A stretch of 64,000 nucleotides of DNA, taken from the NCBI RefSeq assembly GCF_001747405.1, contig NZ_CP017305.1, positions 2,436,001-2,500,000 of the forward strand, given 5' to 3'. Shown in pieces: positions 1-7,732 of this stretch. Source of the DNA: Chlorobaculum limnaeum (GTDB lineage: Bacteria > Bacteroidota > Chlorobiia > Chlorobiales > Chlorobiaceae). Made by a program: the position numbers and the translations under genes. Below the pieces are notes generated by a model, which worked only from the letters and a program-made list of their open reading frames with translations, had not been told where the DNA came from and ran no database searches. Position 1 is the first letter of the stretch. Every line of letters begins with the position of its first letter.

Positions 1-651
1 GACCGCCTCTCTGGTATAGCGTCCCACGGTAAGGGGGGCTATCGTGAACCTGCCGACCGACGCCGACGCATCGTTGTCGCTGGTAATGAAGTCCTCGACA
101 AAAATGTCGCGGAAGCGGCTTTCGATCGGTTTCCCGATCGCCCGGTCTATGAACAAGGACTTGAACGGCTCGAAGCGGAACAACCCCTTGAGGTTCATCG
201 ACAGGCCGATCATAGCGCCAAGAAGCACATGATGAAACGATTTGAGGAGTTCGTCGTCGAAGATTCCGCAGTTGACGATGGTCACCGAAAGCAGGGCGTC
301 GGGAAAACGATTGCAGACCTCGGTCGCGACCATCCCTCCCATGGAGTGAGCGACAATATGGAGCCGCCTCCCGGCAAGCAGGCCGAGCTCTTCGAGCAGC
401 TTCTCGGCCTCGTCCGCGAAGCCTTCGACGGTGAACGGCGGAAGCGGCCTTTTTACCTTCGTTCTGCCGGTGCCGCTCTGATCGAACGATACGCAACGGT
501 ACCTCGGGAACAGAAGCTCGATCAGGGGCTTCCAATACCTCGAAGAAATCGACCAGCCATTGAAAAATACAACCGTCTCGCGGCTGTCACCGGAAGCACT
601 CCCCGTATCCTCGTAGTAGAGAAGGCATCGTTCGATATCAAGATGGCTCAT
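1..651 (-). CDS. alpha/beta hydrolase (3' end outside window)
   Basis: The minus strand is open from an ATG at 651 to the left edge, so the C-terminus is missing. Visible are 217 codons of an alpha/beta hydrolase: an early FFNGW loop after the first strands (residues 29-33, where the oxyanion-hole HG usually sits), a FDQSGTG turn (57-62) and the nucleophile elbow AHSMGG with Ser103. The start lies 18 bases beyond the stop of the methyltransferase upstream, so the two genes are probably co-transcribed. The substrate cannot be told from sequence. Its place at the end of a pigment island hints at a role on a pigment or lipid ester, but that is inference. Confidence 0.8.
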   Translation of the reverse strand, partial: MSHLDIERCLLYYEDTGSASGDSRETVVFFNGWSISSRYWKPLIELLFPRYRCVSFDQSGTGRTKVKRPLPPFTVEGFADEAEKLLEELGLLAGRRLHIVAHSMGGMVATEVCNRFPDALLSVTIVNCGIFDDELLKSFHHVLLGAMIGLSMNLKGLFRFEPFKSLFIDRAIGKPIESRFRDIFVEDFITSDNDASASVGRFTIAPLTVGRYTREAV

Positions 652-669
652 CAGGCAAAACCCGGCTTT

Positions 670-1287
670 TCAGGCGCTCCTGCCCCAACGCGGCAGAAAA
701 GCCCCTGTTCGTTTCATGTACTCTTCGTACTCACGGCCGAAATGACCGATCATCATTCCCTCCTCTTTCAATCCCCACCTCACGGTCAGGATGATCGCCA
801 GCACGCTCGACACGGTTACGGGAAGGTTCGCCGAGATCAGCGAAAATGAAAGAAACAGCACCATCATCGCGGAATACATGGGATGGCGCACGAAACGGTA
901 AGGGCCGTGGGACACCAGCTGATGGCCCTCCCGCAGACCGGGCAGCGGAGACCAGAACCGGCCAAGCGTCCTGAGGGTATAGACGAGGAAAGGAAACGCC
1001 AGAAAACCCGCCGCCGCCCCAGCATACCGCAGCCAGAGAGGCAGGGGCAGGTGGAAACGCTCCATCCAGGACGGGTACCAGGCATAGCTGAACACGATAA
1101 AGAGCCAGAGGAAAAACATGGCGCCCTGGAACAGGAGGCGGAAACCGCCCGAACGGCGCCGCTCCCCGGCTCCGGGGAGCACCCGTTCGCCCTGCCGCTT
1201 CAGTCGCGCGGCGAAATACCCCCTCATGCCGAAACCGGCGACATACATGCCGACGAAAAGCACCCTGAAGGGAAGTTCATCATGCAT
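670..1287 (-). CDS. ICMT/PEMT-like integral membrane methyltransferase
   Basis: A 205-residue membrane protein with several hydrophobic segments. Its C-terminal half carries the hallmark of the isoprenylcysteine carboxyl methyltransferase / phospholipid methyltransferase superfamily: GPYRFVRHPMYSA around residues 128-140, then an EEG...FGREYEEYMKR segment near 172-190. These motifs bind S-adenosylmethionine at the membrane face in this family. It starts 39 bases after the SDR gene and ends just before the alpha/beta hydrolase, giving a three-gene minus-strand unit. The methyl acceptor is unknown. Bacterial members methylate diverse lipids and quinone-like compounds, so no specific reaction is claimed. 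Confidence 0.8.
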   Translation of the reverse strand: MHDELPFRVLFVGMYVAGFGMRGYFAARLKRQGERVLPGAGERRRSGGFRLLFQGAMFFLWLFIVFSYAWYPSWMERFHLPLPLWLRYAGAAAGFLAFPFLVYTLRTLGRFWSPLPGLREGHQLVSHGPYRFVRHPMYSAMMVLFLSFSLISANLPVTVSSVLAIILTVRWGLKEEGMMIGHFGREYEEYMKRTGAFLPRWGRSA

Positions 1288-1326
1288 ACGCTCCTCGCGA
1301 GGTTTATCCTGCCGGAAGCGAACCGG

Positions 1327-2103
1327 CTACTGCTGACCGAACAGCATTCTGAGCGGGGCCGTGACGACCTTGCCGATCATGTCCGGCAGGGACATTCTGT
1401 TGATACATGCACCGTGAGACGTGTTGGCCAGGATTCTCGACGCGAGATCGGACGTGGCGGACCTGACATCCTCCCCGAACATGTTGAGGAACATCCTTCC
1501 CTCCGTGGTCGTGCCGGCCGTTCCCGCCTGGAGACCGGTGCGGATGATGCCGGGAATGACGGTGCTGACTTTCACCGGGGTTCCTTTCGCTTCCTCGATC
1601 AGCGATTTCGAGAAATAGTGGACCCCCGCCTTGGCGGTTCCGAAAACGCCCATGCCCGAAATCACGCTCCCGTCAGCCCCCTGCCCCTCCAGGTTGTAGA
1701 TATGGCCGCCGCCCTGCGCCATCATGCGGCGAAACGCCACCCAGGAACCGTTGATGGTACCCATGAGATTGACATCGACGGTTTTTCTGATATCGGCGTA
1801 ATCGAGTTTCCAGAACGGCTGCATGGGATGGGCGCAGCCCGCGTTGTTGATCCAGATGTCGACACGTCCGAACTCCTTTTCAGCCTTCTCCCAGAGAGCC
1901 TCCGTCTCGGAAAGAACGGTAACGTCGCATTGTCGGGAAAAAAGCGGCGCATCCGGGTGATTTTTTTTTAACTCCTCCAGGGCCTTTTCCAGGTTTTCAC
2001 TGGAGCTGCTGCTGATGATCACCCTGCGGCCCCTGGCGAGAAAAGCGTTAGCAAGGCCGAACCCGATTCCGCGACTGCTGCCGGTAATGACGATATTTTC
2101 CAT
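1327..2103 (-). CDS. short-chain dehydrogenase resembling chlorophyll b reductase (NYC1/NOL)
   Basis: A 258-residue SDR with the TGSSRGIG cofactor loop (residues 7-14) and NNAG (85-88). The middle reads GGHIYNLEGQGADG then VFGTAK, and later IPGIIRTGL. This pattern resembles the plant NYC1/NOL chlorophyll b reductases, which reduce the C7-formyl group of chlorophyll b to hydroxymethyl. The usual catalytic Tyr of the YxxxK motif is Phe here (FGTAK), which is odd for an active reductase. It lies in a cluster with bciD, whose product installs a C7-formyl group, so action on C7 is a reasonable but unproven idea. It could equally be a non-catalytic or retuned SDR. Confidence 0.8.
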   Translation of the reverse strand: MENIVITGSSRGIGFGLANAFLARGRRVIISSSSSENLEKALEELKKNHPDAPLFSRQCDVTVLSETEALWEKAEKEFGRVDIWINNAGCAHPMQPFWKLDYADIRKTVDVNLMGTINGSWVAFRRMMAQGGGHIYNLEGQGADGSVISGMGVFGTAKAGVHYFSKSLIEEAKGTPVKVSTVIPGIIRTGLQAGTAGTTTEGRMFLNMFGEDVRSATSDLASRILANTSHGACINRMSLPDMIGKVVTAPLRMLFGQQ

Positions 2104-2347
2104 GATGGATTTTCCGGTTACTGTTCATCAAAAGCCTCCGCCGTTCAATTAGAAAGGTATATTTTTTCCTCGTTCGCCTCAAGGGCGGGGCCGGAACTGT
2201 TGAACCGGGATAACCGTTAATCATACTCGATAAAGTTCCGGGAAGTTCGGCGCTGCGGATCCTCGCCACGGGCGCTCATACCCTGACGAGAAAAAAGCGG
2301 GGCTAAAAAAGAAAAAATACAATAAAAAACCCTGTTCTGAACAGATA

Positions 2348-2986
2348 ATGCCATTATATACCATGGAAGTTACCGGTAAAAGCAAAGCGGCCGTTGTACT
2401 TGAGTCGTGCCTTCAGGCATCAACCATATATTTTTCCAATCATCAAAAAATACTGAAATGTAACCCGTACTGTACGCACGTAGAGTATCTCCGGGATCTC
2501 GATATTTTTCAGTGGACTTTTGAGGTGGACGACCCGAGAAACAACCCCATCATAGCCATCTTTTTTGTCAAACAGAGTCAGGAAATTCTACCGGTTGACA
2601 GCCCTGCCTTTTCCAGATGCACCACGCGAAACCTTCATCCGATAGACATAAAGCAGCCTGGGAAAAAAATCCGGTGGACCACAGCCGATTCCGTTCCCGA
2701 CCTGAACCCCGTCAACAGCCACACCTTCATCGGCACAACCCATTCAGAAATCTGCCTGTTCCATCAGTCGGACAACAAAACCGTCGTCCATTTTGAAACA
2801 AACATCACGCTAGACTTTCAGCTCTCTTTTCCGCTGAACCTCATGCCCGAGCCGGTGTTGAAAATAATGAGTAATACAATCATGTCAAAAATAATGCAGC
2901 AAGCCACCGAGAGCATGCTTTGCCAGGTTCAAGCGGACATCTGCTGCTCGGCTCCGGAAATATCGGCCGAAGGTGGGAAAAAGTAG
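2348..2986 (+). CDS. DUF1997-type conserved protein
   Basis: A 212-residue protein without signal peptide or membrane segment. The layout (N-terminal VVLESCLQASTIYFSN, a central WTFEVDD, a late PLNLMPEPVLKIMSNTIM helix and a final region that binds no obvious cofactor) fits the DUF1997 family of phototrophs and plants, whose function is unknown. An internal ATG at 2363 could also be the start; no strong ribosome site decides between them. It is transcribed away from the SDR gene and towards the cyclase gene on the opposite strand. Placement in the pigment island suggests a link to carotenoid or chlorophyll handling, as inference only. Confidence 0.65.
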   Translation: MPLYTMEVTGKSKAAVVLESCLQASTIYFSNHQKILKCNPYCTHVEYLRDLDIFQWTFEVDDPRNNPIIAIFFVKQSQEILPVDSPAFSRCTTRNLHPIDIKQPGKKIRWTTADSVPDLNPVNSHTFIGTTHSEICLFHQSDNKTVVHFETNITLDFQLSFPLNLMPEPVLKIMSNTIMSKIMQQATESMLCQVQADICCSAPEISAEGGKK

Positions 2987-2999
2987 CTCCGGAGGCGTT

Positions 3000-4541
3000 T
3001 CAGCGTGAGGGAGAAAACGCCCAGCCGACAAAATTCTTGATCATGCCGAGCGATCCGCCAAGCCCCAGCTTGAGCGCGGTAACCCAGAGCACTTCGGGAT
3101 ATTTCAGGGCGACATTCACCCCGATGGTCATCATGTCCGAGAACTGGAGCGTATCCCTGAACATGGCCTCGCGGTAGCGGACCGGAAGCTCGTCGAGAAC
3201 GATCATCACCTCGTTCATGAGTTCATTGACGAAATTCGGGCTGTCCGTCGCCTTGTTGTAGCACATGTACTTCATCAGGTTCGCCATGGCCGCCACGTTC
3301 GGCTCGTAAGCACTGATGGTACCAAGCCTTTCCGCGGAGAGCTGGTCTTCCCCGAGCGCGCGTTGCAGACCGTCGGTCAGACGTTCGAGATTCCTCACCA
3401 TCGATCCGAAACCGCAGAAGGTCAGCGGGGACCCGAGCGTGGCGGCGTCGCCGAGCATGAGAATGCGATCGTCGGCGATCACCCTTGTACAGCCGAAACC
3501 GTCATGGAAATAAGCAGGAATAATGCCATAAACCGGACGCTCGATCGCAAAATCCTCTCCTGGCTTCTTGTAATCGGGAAGCTTTCTGAAATACGCCTCG
3601 AAAAGACCGAGAAGAGATTTGTCGTTATCCGAATCGACCGCGTCATAGAAAAACAGGTAGGTTGTGTACTTGCCGTTTCCGGCGGGGAAACCCTCCCAGA
3701 TGAGTTGACGTCCGCTTCCGGCACTCATGTCGGCGGGTTCCGTGCTCACAAGAATTTCCCCGATCTCGTGATCGACCCCCTCGAGGCCGGTCGATATGGT
3801 TCCCACAGTAGGGCAGACATGGGTATGGGGATCCCCATCGTTAAGCTGCATGGCAACAGGAGAAAGCACCCCCATCGCATCGACGAAAACTTTCGCCCTG
3901 CAATAAAGCGTTTGGCCGTCCGCGCCGACCACCTCGGCGACAACGTAATCGTCGAACCTGTAAAGCTTTTTGAATGTGGTTCCTCCGTAAACCCTGCATT
4001 CCGGATTGCCAAGCAGTTTGTCCAGAGCTTTCCCGAGAAGCCTGTCTGCATCGACGGCGCAATCGAGAACATTGTCCAGATAAAGCCTTCTCTGCCTGCC
4101 ATTATCGACAAAAAACTCCGCCCATCCGGTCTTGTACCTGCATACGATACACTCTTCGATCTCTTCTTCGGTCAGCAACCCCGTCCGGCACAGGGCATCG
4201 AGTTCGCCTCTCGAGATATTCCAGTCTCTGGTCGAACGACCGGGAGTGTGGCTGTCTATAAGCACTATGCTCCGCCGGTATACAGAACCCATGACGGCGG
4301 CATGAAGAAGACCGAGCGTTCCTCCGGCATAAATAATATCGAAATCTCCTGAGAAAGTGGCGTATCCGGGCAGTTCACTCCCATCGAGGACGACAAGGGG
4401 AACATTGTCCTGGCTGAACGTTTCCCAGTAATGATCTATCTCCCGGATACGCCGAAAGTGCTGTTCCCCGTCCGCGACCGAACTGAAATACCTGTAGACA
4501 AAAGGATGCGTCTCTTTGATATTCGCCAGCATATCAAGCAA
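3000..4541 (-). CDS. cruB: carotenoid cyclase, CruB-type (CruA/CruB family)
   Basis: A 513-residue FAD-dependent cyclase. The N-terminal FDIIYAGGTLGLLHAA (about residues 67-82) is the dinucleotide-binding fold start, followed by PGRSTRDWNISRGEL and a C-terminal MLGDAATLGSPLTFCGFG, all typical of CruA/CruB lycopene cyclases. In green sulfur bacteria CruA makes gamma-carotene from lycopene, while brown species carry the paralogue CruB, which closes the second ring to give beta-carotene for isorenieratene. The name cruB rests mainly on its neighbour bciD; sequence alone does not separate it from cruA. It reads towards the DUF1997 gene, with stops 14 bases apart. Confidence 0.8.
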   Translation of the reverse strand: MLDMLANIKETHPFVYRYFSSVADGEQHFRRIREIDHYWETFSQDNVPLVVLDGSELPGYATFSGDFDIIYAGGTLGLLHAAVMGSVYRRSIVLIDSHTPGRSTRDWNISRGELDALCRTGLLTEEEIEECIVCRYKTGWAEFFVDNGRQRRLYLDNVLDCAVDADRLLGKALDKLLGNPECRVYGGTTFKKLYRFDDYVVAEVVGADGQTLYCRAKVFVDAMGVLSPVAMQLNDGDPHTHVCPTVGTISTGLEGVDHEIGEILVSTEPADMSAGSGRQLIWEGFPAGNGKYTTYLFFYDAVDSDNDKSLLGLFEAYFRKLPDYKKPGEDFAIERPVYGIIPAYFHDGFGCTRVIADDRILMLGDAATLGSPLTFCGFGSMVRNLERLTDGLQRALGEDQLSAERLGTISAYEPNVAAMANLMKYMCYNKATDSPNFVNELMNEVMIVLDELPVRYREAMFRDTLQFSDMMTIGVNVALKYPEVLWVTALKLGLGGSLGMIKNFVGWAFSPSR

Positions 4542-4723
4542 AAAAAGCGTTGAATGAAATTCCGTTTTGAAATTAAACTATTTTCGCCCCTCTGCAAACC
4601 AATCACCCCTTTCCCGGAGGTCGGACAGGGCGCAACTGCACACTTGCCCGGAGAAGGATTATTCTGTAAATTGAAGTTTAAATGTCAATCACCCTTCAAA
4701 CCCAGTCAGTGAGGTAAGCACCT

Positions 4724-4945
4724 ATGCCGAAAAGCTCTGCAATTGATTTTCTGGAAAAAATGAAGTCAGACAACGAACTGGCCGATAAAGTCAATAACGC
4801 CGAAAACAAGGAGGTTCGCTGGAAAATCATCCGGGACGCGGGATTCGACTTCACCAGGGAGGAACTCGATCATGCAACTGTCGAGGCTTTGAACCACTTC
4901 GAACGCTGGAGCTGGGAAGCGAGGCTCATTGCCAACTGGCTGTAA
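4724..4945 (+). CDS. Nif11-like small protein (orphan leader-type)
   Basis: A 73-residue protein whose first 45 residues (FLEKMKSDNELADKV, then AGFDFTREEL) match the Nif11 domain, found both in nitrogen-fixation accessory proteins and in leader peptides of ribosomally made peptides. The C-terminus is Trp-rich (RWSWEARLIANWL) and has no Gly-Gly cleavage site or Cys/Ser/Thr-rich core, so it does not look like a lanthipeptide or nitrile-hydratase leader precursor. No modification enzyme for peptides is adjacent. A GAGGTAAG stretch about 10 bases before the ATG serves as ribosome site, and a strong terminator follows directly, so it is a monocistronic unit. Confidence 0.75.
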   Translation: MPKSSAIDFLEKMKSDNELADKVNNAENKEVRWKIIRDAGFDFTREELDHATVEALNHFERWSWEARLIANWL

Positions 4946-4971
4946 CCTCTTTGCCGATCTTCCGGAGAATC

Positions 4972-5016
4972 AAAAAGGCCGCCGTGGAACACACAGCTTC
5001 CACGGCGGCCTTTTTT
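4972..5016 (+). terminator. rho-independent terminator after the Nif11-like gene
   Basis: An 18-bp arm AAAAAGGCCGCCGTGGAA pairs with TTCCACGGCGGCCTTTTT across an 8-base loop and runs into six T. It begins 27 bases past the stop of the Nif11-like gene. The A-rich left arm would also let it work on the minus strand. Confidence 0.9.
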
Positions 5017-5050
5017 GCGTTGCACTCCTGCACCCGCATACCGGAAAGGG

Positions 5051-5090
5051 CAAAAAAATAGCCGCCAACCCCTGAAGCGGGGTGGCGGCG
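5051..5090 (-). terminator. rho-independent terminator of bciD
   Basis: Read on the minus strand, GCCGCCACCCC pairs with GGGGTTGGCGGC (one bulged base) over a short loop, followed by TATTTTTTT. It lies 30 bases after the bciD stop, so it ends the bciD transcript. Confidence 0.8.
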
Positions 5091-5119
5091 CGGCAAAACC
5101 TGCCGATAAACGGGAAAAT

Positions 5120-6328
5120 CTAACAGACGGGGTAGGCTTCGGGCAATTCGTAACCCTGCTCCTGAAGCTTGTAGGCCAGCATATCTCCGGCGAGAATAAT
5201 ATACTGGGAACGCCCCATTCTCGTGTAACCGGGACGATGATCCTTGGCAAGAGGCATGTCGAAACGATCCTGGTACTTGATATAGAGATCGGCAACCTTT
5301 TCGGAGGCCTCGACCAGCCAGTCGGCGTTCGGAGGAGGCATTCTGAACATATCGGCACCCGGTACCGGCTGATAGACAAGCATATTGGGATAGACTCCCT
5401 TCGACATTCGCTCCTCGACACCTTCGAGCATGATGTTCATCGGTTCGAGCCCCATCAGGATGAAGCTCGTCGTTCCCCTGCCTGGGCCGAAAATTTTGAC
5501 CGAGGCCTCCTGGGCTTCGAGCCAGTACTCAAGAGGATAGGTCGCGGATTTTCCAGGACAGATCGCCTTGAAGTAATCTGGATGTGTCACCTCGAGATCA
5601 AACTCGGTGGAGTTGAGGCCGGAAGCTTTCCACTTCTCCATTTCCTTGAAATCGTCCGGCGGGTAAAGGTTGGCTGTTATATGGAGTTCGTTCAGTACTT
5701 CAGGACTGACCTGCTCACGCAAAGGAGCCATAACCAGCTCCACCAGATCGGCAACCTGGGCTCGCCTCGAAGGATCGACAAGTCCACCGATAATGACAAG
5801 AGTACCTCTCCAACCCGCATCAGTGGCGATTTTAACAGCTTCAGCCTGCTCTTTAGCCAGTTCTTCGATCTTGGAAAACGGCATTTTTGCCAGTTCCTTG
5901 CCTACACCGATATGCTGATCTGCAAAGAAAAAGCAGAAGCGGCAGGAACGCCCGGTGTTGTTGTTGTCACAGCTGTAACTGTAATGGATATTGATGATAT
6001 CCTGATTCATGCCGATGACGGCTGCATCGACCGGGCGACCGTTACTGAGCTTGCCGCTACGCCAGGAAAAAGCCTCCTGCATCCGCCCGCTTGCCAGGTG
6101 CTGGCCGCAATCGTAAAACTCGACATCGTCGCCATTGACCTGGACCTCAAGACGGGTATAAGGCTCCTGCCTTACAAGCGTTGCAAGGTCACTGCCGTTA
6201 AGCACCATCGCCCTGAAGGGATTAAAGCCGGAGGCTGGTGGTTTGTTAACCGTCACCTTGGCGCCCTCGGAAAGCAGTCGCGCCTTTAAATGAATATCTT
6301 CTTTGGTAATAACCCTTTTTGTGCTCAT
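5120..6328 (-). CDS. bciD: radical SAM enzyme, probable BciD (bacteriochlorophyllide c C7 oxidase)
   Basis: A 402-residue radical-SAM protein. The iron-sulfur site is a Cys, eight residues, then CRFC, at about residues 119-131 (YSCDNNNTGRSCRFC). This spacing is longer than the classic CxxxCxxC. BciD of brown green sulfur bacteria converts the C7 methyl of bacteriochlorophyllide c into the formyl group of bacteriochlorophyll e. I assign it from length, radical-SAM class and company (CruB-type cyclase, NYC1-like SDR, BchF- and BchQ-type paralogues); I cannot confirm by alignment. It ends in its own terminator. No strong ribosome site is seen before the ATG. If wrong, it is another radical-SAM tetrapyrrole or lipid enzyme. 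Confidence 0.75.
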   Translation of the reverse strand: MSTKRVITKEDIHLKARLLSEGAKVTVNKPPASGFNPFRAMVLNGSDLATLVRQEPYTRLEVQVNGDDVEFYDCGQHLASGRMQEAFSWRSGKLSNGRPVDAAVIGMNQDIINIHYSYSCDNNNTGRSCRFCFFFADQHIGVGKELAKMPFSKIEELAKEQAEAVKIATDAGWRGTLVIIGGLVDPSRRAQVADLVELVMAPLREQVSPEVLNELHITANLYPPDDFKEMEKWKASGLNSTEFDLEVTHPDYFKAICPGKSATYPLEYWLEAQEASVKIFGPGRGTTSFILMGLEPMNIMLEGVEERMSKGVYPNMLVYQPVPGADMFRMPPPNADWLVEASEKVADLYIKYQDRFDMPLAKDHRPGYTRMGRSQYIILAGDMLAYKLQEQGYELPEAYPVC

Positions 6329-6477
6329 AACGTTACGTATTGTGCGTTAACAAACCATTGATGGGATTCCGACAGAAACCAACAGCGAATGCCCTATTGC
6401 GGCCAGGCAAACGCGTAAAATCAAGCGACTATTGACTACCCTAAAGGGAAAAACAGCGGGTCCCACAATCCAATACA

Positions 6478-6699
6478 CTAAACAGCCCCCTTATTCTTTT
6501 TAAGGTGCAAACCCTCGATCAGAAACCCGCCCGCGTAGATAAGCAAAAAACCTGCAAGAATAACGACAAGGTAAATCTGCCTGTCTATCGCTGCTACCAA
6601 CTGACCGGACTCCCAGATAATGTAAACCAGTATCAACCAGCCCAAGCCCACTGAAAAGACCGCTATATTCCATAATTTGGCAAAACTACCCGACAACAT
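6478..6699 (-). CDS. small two-helix membrane protein
   Basis: A 73-residue protein with two predicted transmembrane helices (about residues 10-30 and 42-62) and a basic C-terminus (LKKNKG). I do not recognise a family. It sits between the BchF-type hydratase and bciD on the same strand, so it is probably carried in the same transcript and may help a membrane-bound pigment enzyme. That link rests on position only. Confidence 0.55.
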   Translation of the reverse strand: MLSGSFAKLWNIAVFSVGLGWLILVYIIWESGQLVAAIDRQIYLVVILAGFLLIYAGGFLIEGLHLKKNKGAV

Positions 6700-6774
6700 A
6701 ACAGTGAATTTTTTAGTTATAATACCGCTGCGAGCCTGACATGGCCAACTCCGCCACAGCCATCTATTGCCCCC

Positions 6775-7248
6775 CTATGATGCGCCTTCCGCAGACAGAC
6801 GCTTCTCATTCCGCTTCTCGAGCACGATGCGCACAAGATACTGCAACGCATTGGCAACATAGGTTGAGTAGGCAATGAAAGCCTCGATAACGAGAACATC
6901 CTCACTGGCCCCCATAAACGCAAAAACGAAGTAGAGCAAATGGAAGGCACCAGCGATCGTACTGCCAATATCTTCCCAAAAAAACTCCTTTGAAAACACC
7001 CACTTCCCGAAAATCTCCTTTTCAAAGTAGGCTCCTGTAATAAAAAGCAATGCGAACAGAAAGGTCTTGAAAAGAATCGCTATGCTCACCCAGTAAAAGC
7101 TGAAAACCTGATTATCCTGATAGTAGAGGTAGGTCACGGTGACTCCCCCAAGAAAAACAAAAAACTGAATCGGAGCCAGAATAAGCTGAACATCGGTCCA
7201 CACCGATGCGTTTCGCTTGGCCAGCTGCTCCGGAGTATATCGCGGCAT
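6775..7248 (-). CDS. BchF/BchV-family vinyl (bacterio)chlorophyllide hydratase
   Basis: A 157-residue membrane protein beginning [20 protein letters not shown], with four hydrophobic helices and the conserved [16 protein letters not shown]...FFWEDIGST block (about residues 68-97). This is the signature of the C3-vinyl bacteriochlorophyllide hydratases BchF and BchV, which add water to the 3-vinyl group to give 3-(1-hydroxyethyl). Green sulfur bacteria normally carry both BchF and BchV; this may be either, or an extra copy tied to bacteriochlorophyll e synthesis. It is divergent from the BchQ-like gene, across a repeat-bearing gap, and opens the minus-strand unit that continues to bciD. Confidence 0.85.
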   Translation of the reverse strand: MPRYTPEQLAKRNASVWTDVQLILAPIQFFVFLGGVTVTYLYYQDNQVFSFYWVSIAILFKTFLFALLFITGAYFEKEIFGKWVFSKEFFWEDIGSTIAGAFHLLYFVFAFMGASEDVLVIEAFIAYSTYVANALQYLVRIVLEKRNEKRLSAEGAS

Positions 7249-7441
7249 AGTCTTGCTGAATTAAGCCCGTTAAAAAGAATCCGTAACCCTGAAAGCCCTG
7301 AATATATGAAAATATTTGATTTTCTCAACAAATGGAGTCTGGGGCGGAAAGAACGCCCCCCCACCTTCATACAAACTGAAATTACCAACACTTTTCCAAG
7401 ATGCTCTTTTCATTATACTGGTGATTTTGTTATAATCGTCA

Positions 7442-7585
7442 AGGGCATCTCTAAAAAGTGTCATGAGCGAGTCGAGTGCAAGGCGGACGGAGCGGAGAAA
7501 CCGGAGTGTACACGTAGTACATGAGGATTTCGAGCACCGCCCAACGCAGCAATCGGGTCGCGCAATAGGTTTTTAGAGGTGCCCT
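7442..7585. repeat. MITE-like palindromic element
   Basis: A 144-bp stretch bounded by near-perfect 16-bp inverted ends: AGGGCATCTCTAAAAA at 7442-7457 and the complement of AGGGCACCTCTAAAAA at 7570-7585 (one mismatch). The interior is itself loosely palindromic around GTGTACACGTAGTACAT. It codes for no protein. Its size and ends fit a miniature inverted-repeat transposable element, and it sits in the divergent promoter gap between two pigment genes. No convincing target duplication is visible. Confidence 0.65.
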
Positions 7586-7732
7586 CAATGCACAAGCAAG
7601 CGATACCCGCATGTTCGACCTGCGCGCAATCACGGCAAACCACAGTGCCGCAAACAAAAGTTGGGCCTGGGTGACCGGATTTTAACCATTCACGAGCCTT
7701 GTGAGTAAACAAGGCAACGACTGAGTTCTCTT
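7586..7732. other. non-coding remainder of the bchF-bchQ divergent gap
   Basis: Together with 7249-7441 this forms a gap of about 480 bases without a convincing gene. Open frames on the minus strand here run through the MITE-like element and show no family features. It must hold the promoters of both flanking genes, but I cannot place them. Confidence 0.4.

Noticed and set aside
229-849. 206-codon plus-strand frame at the window start
   Set aside because: It is antisense to the alpha/beta hydrolase, whose catalytic motifs are clear on the minus strand.
4724-4945. Nif11-like peptide as a RiPP precursor
   Set aside because: No Gly-Gly cleavage site, no core rich in Cys/Ser/Thr, no modifying enzyme or peptidase transporter adjacent; bciD is better explained as a pigment enzyme.
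5015-6289. 424-codon plus-strand frame opposite bciD
   Set aside because: Complement of a radical-SAM gene with intact iron-sulfur motif; composition typical of an antisense shadow in GC-rich DNA.
7461-7712. 83-codon minus-strand frame with several Cys (CGTVVCRDCAQ) in the bchF-bchQ gap
   Set aside because: More than half lies in the MITE-like repeat; no recognisable metal-binding family or ribosome site.
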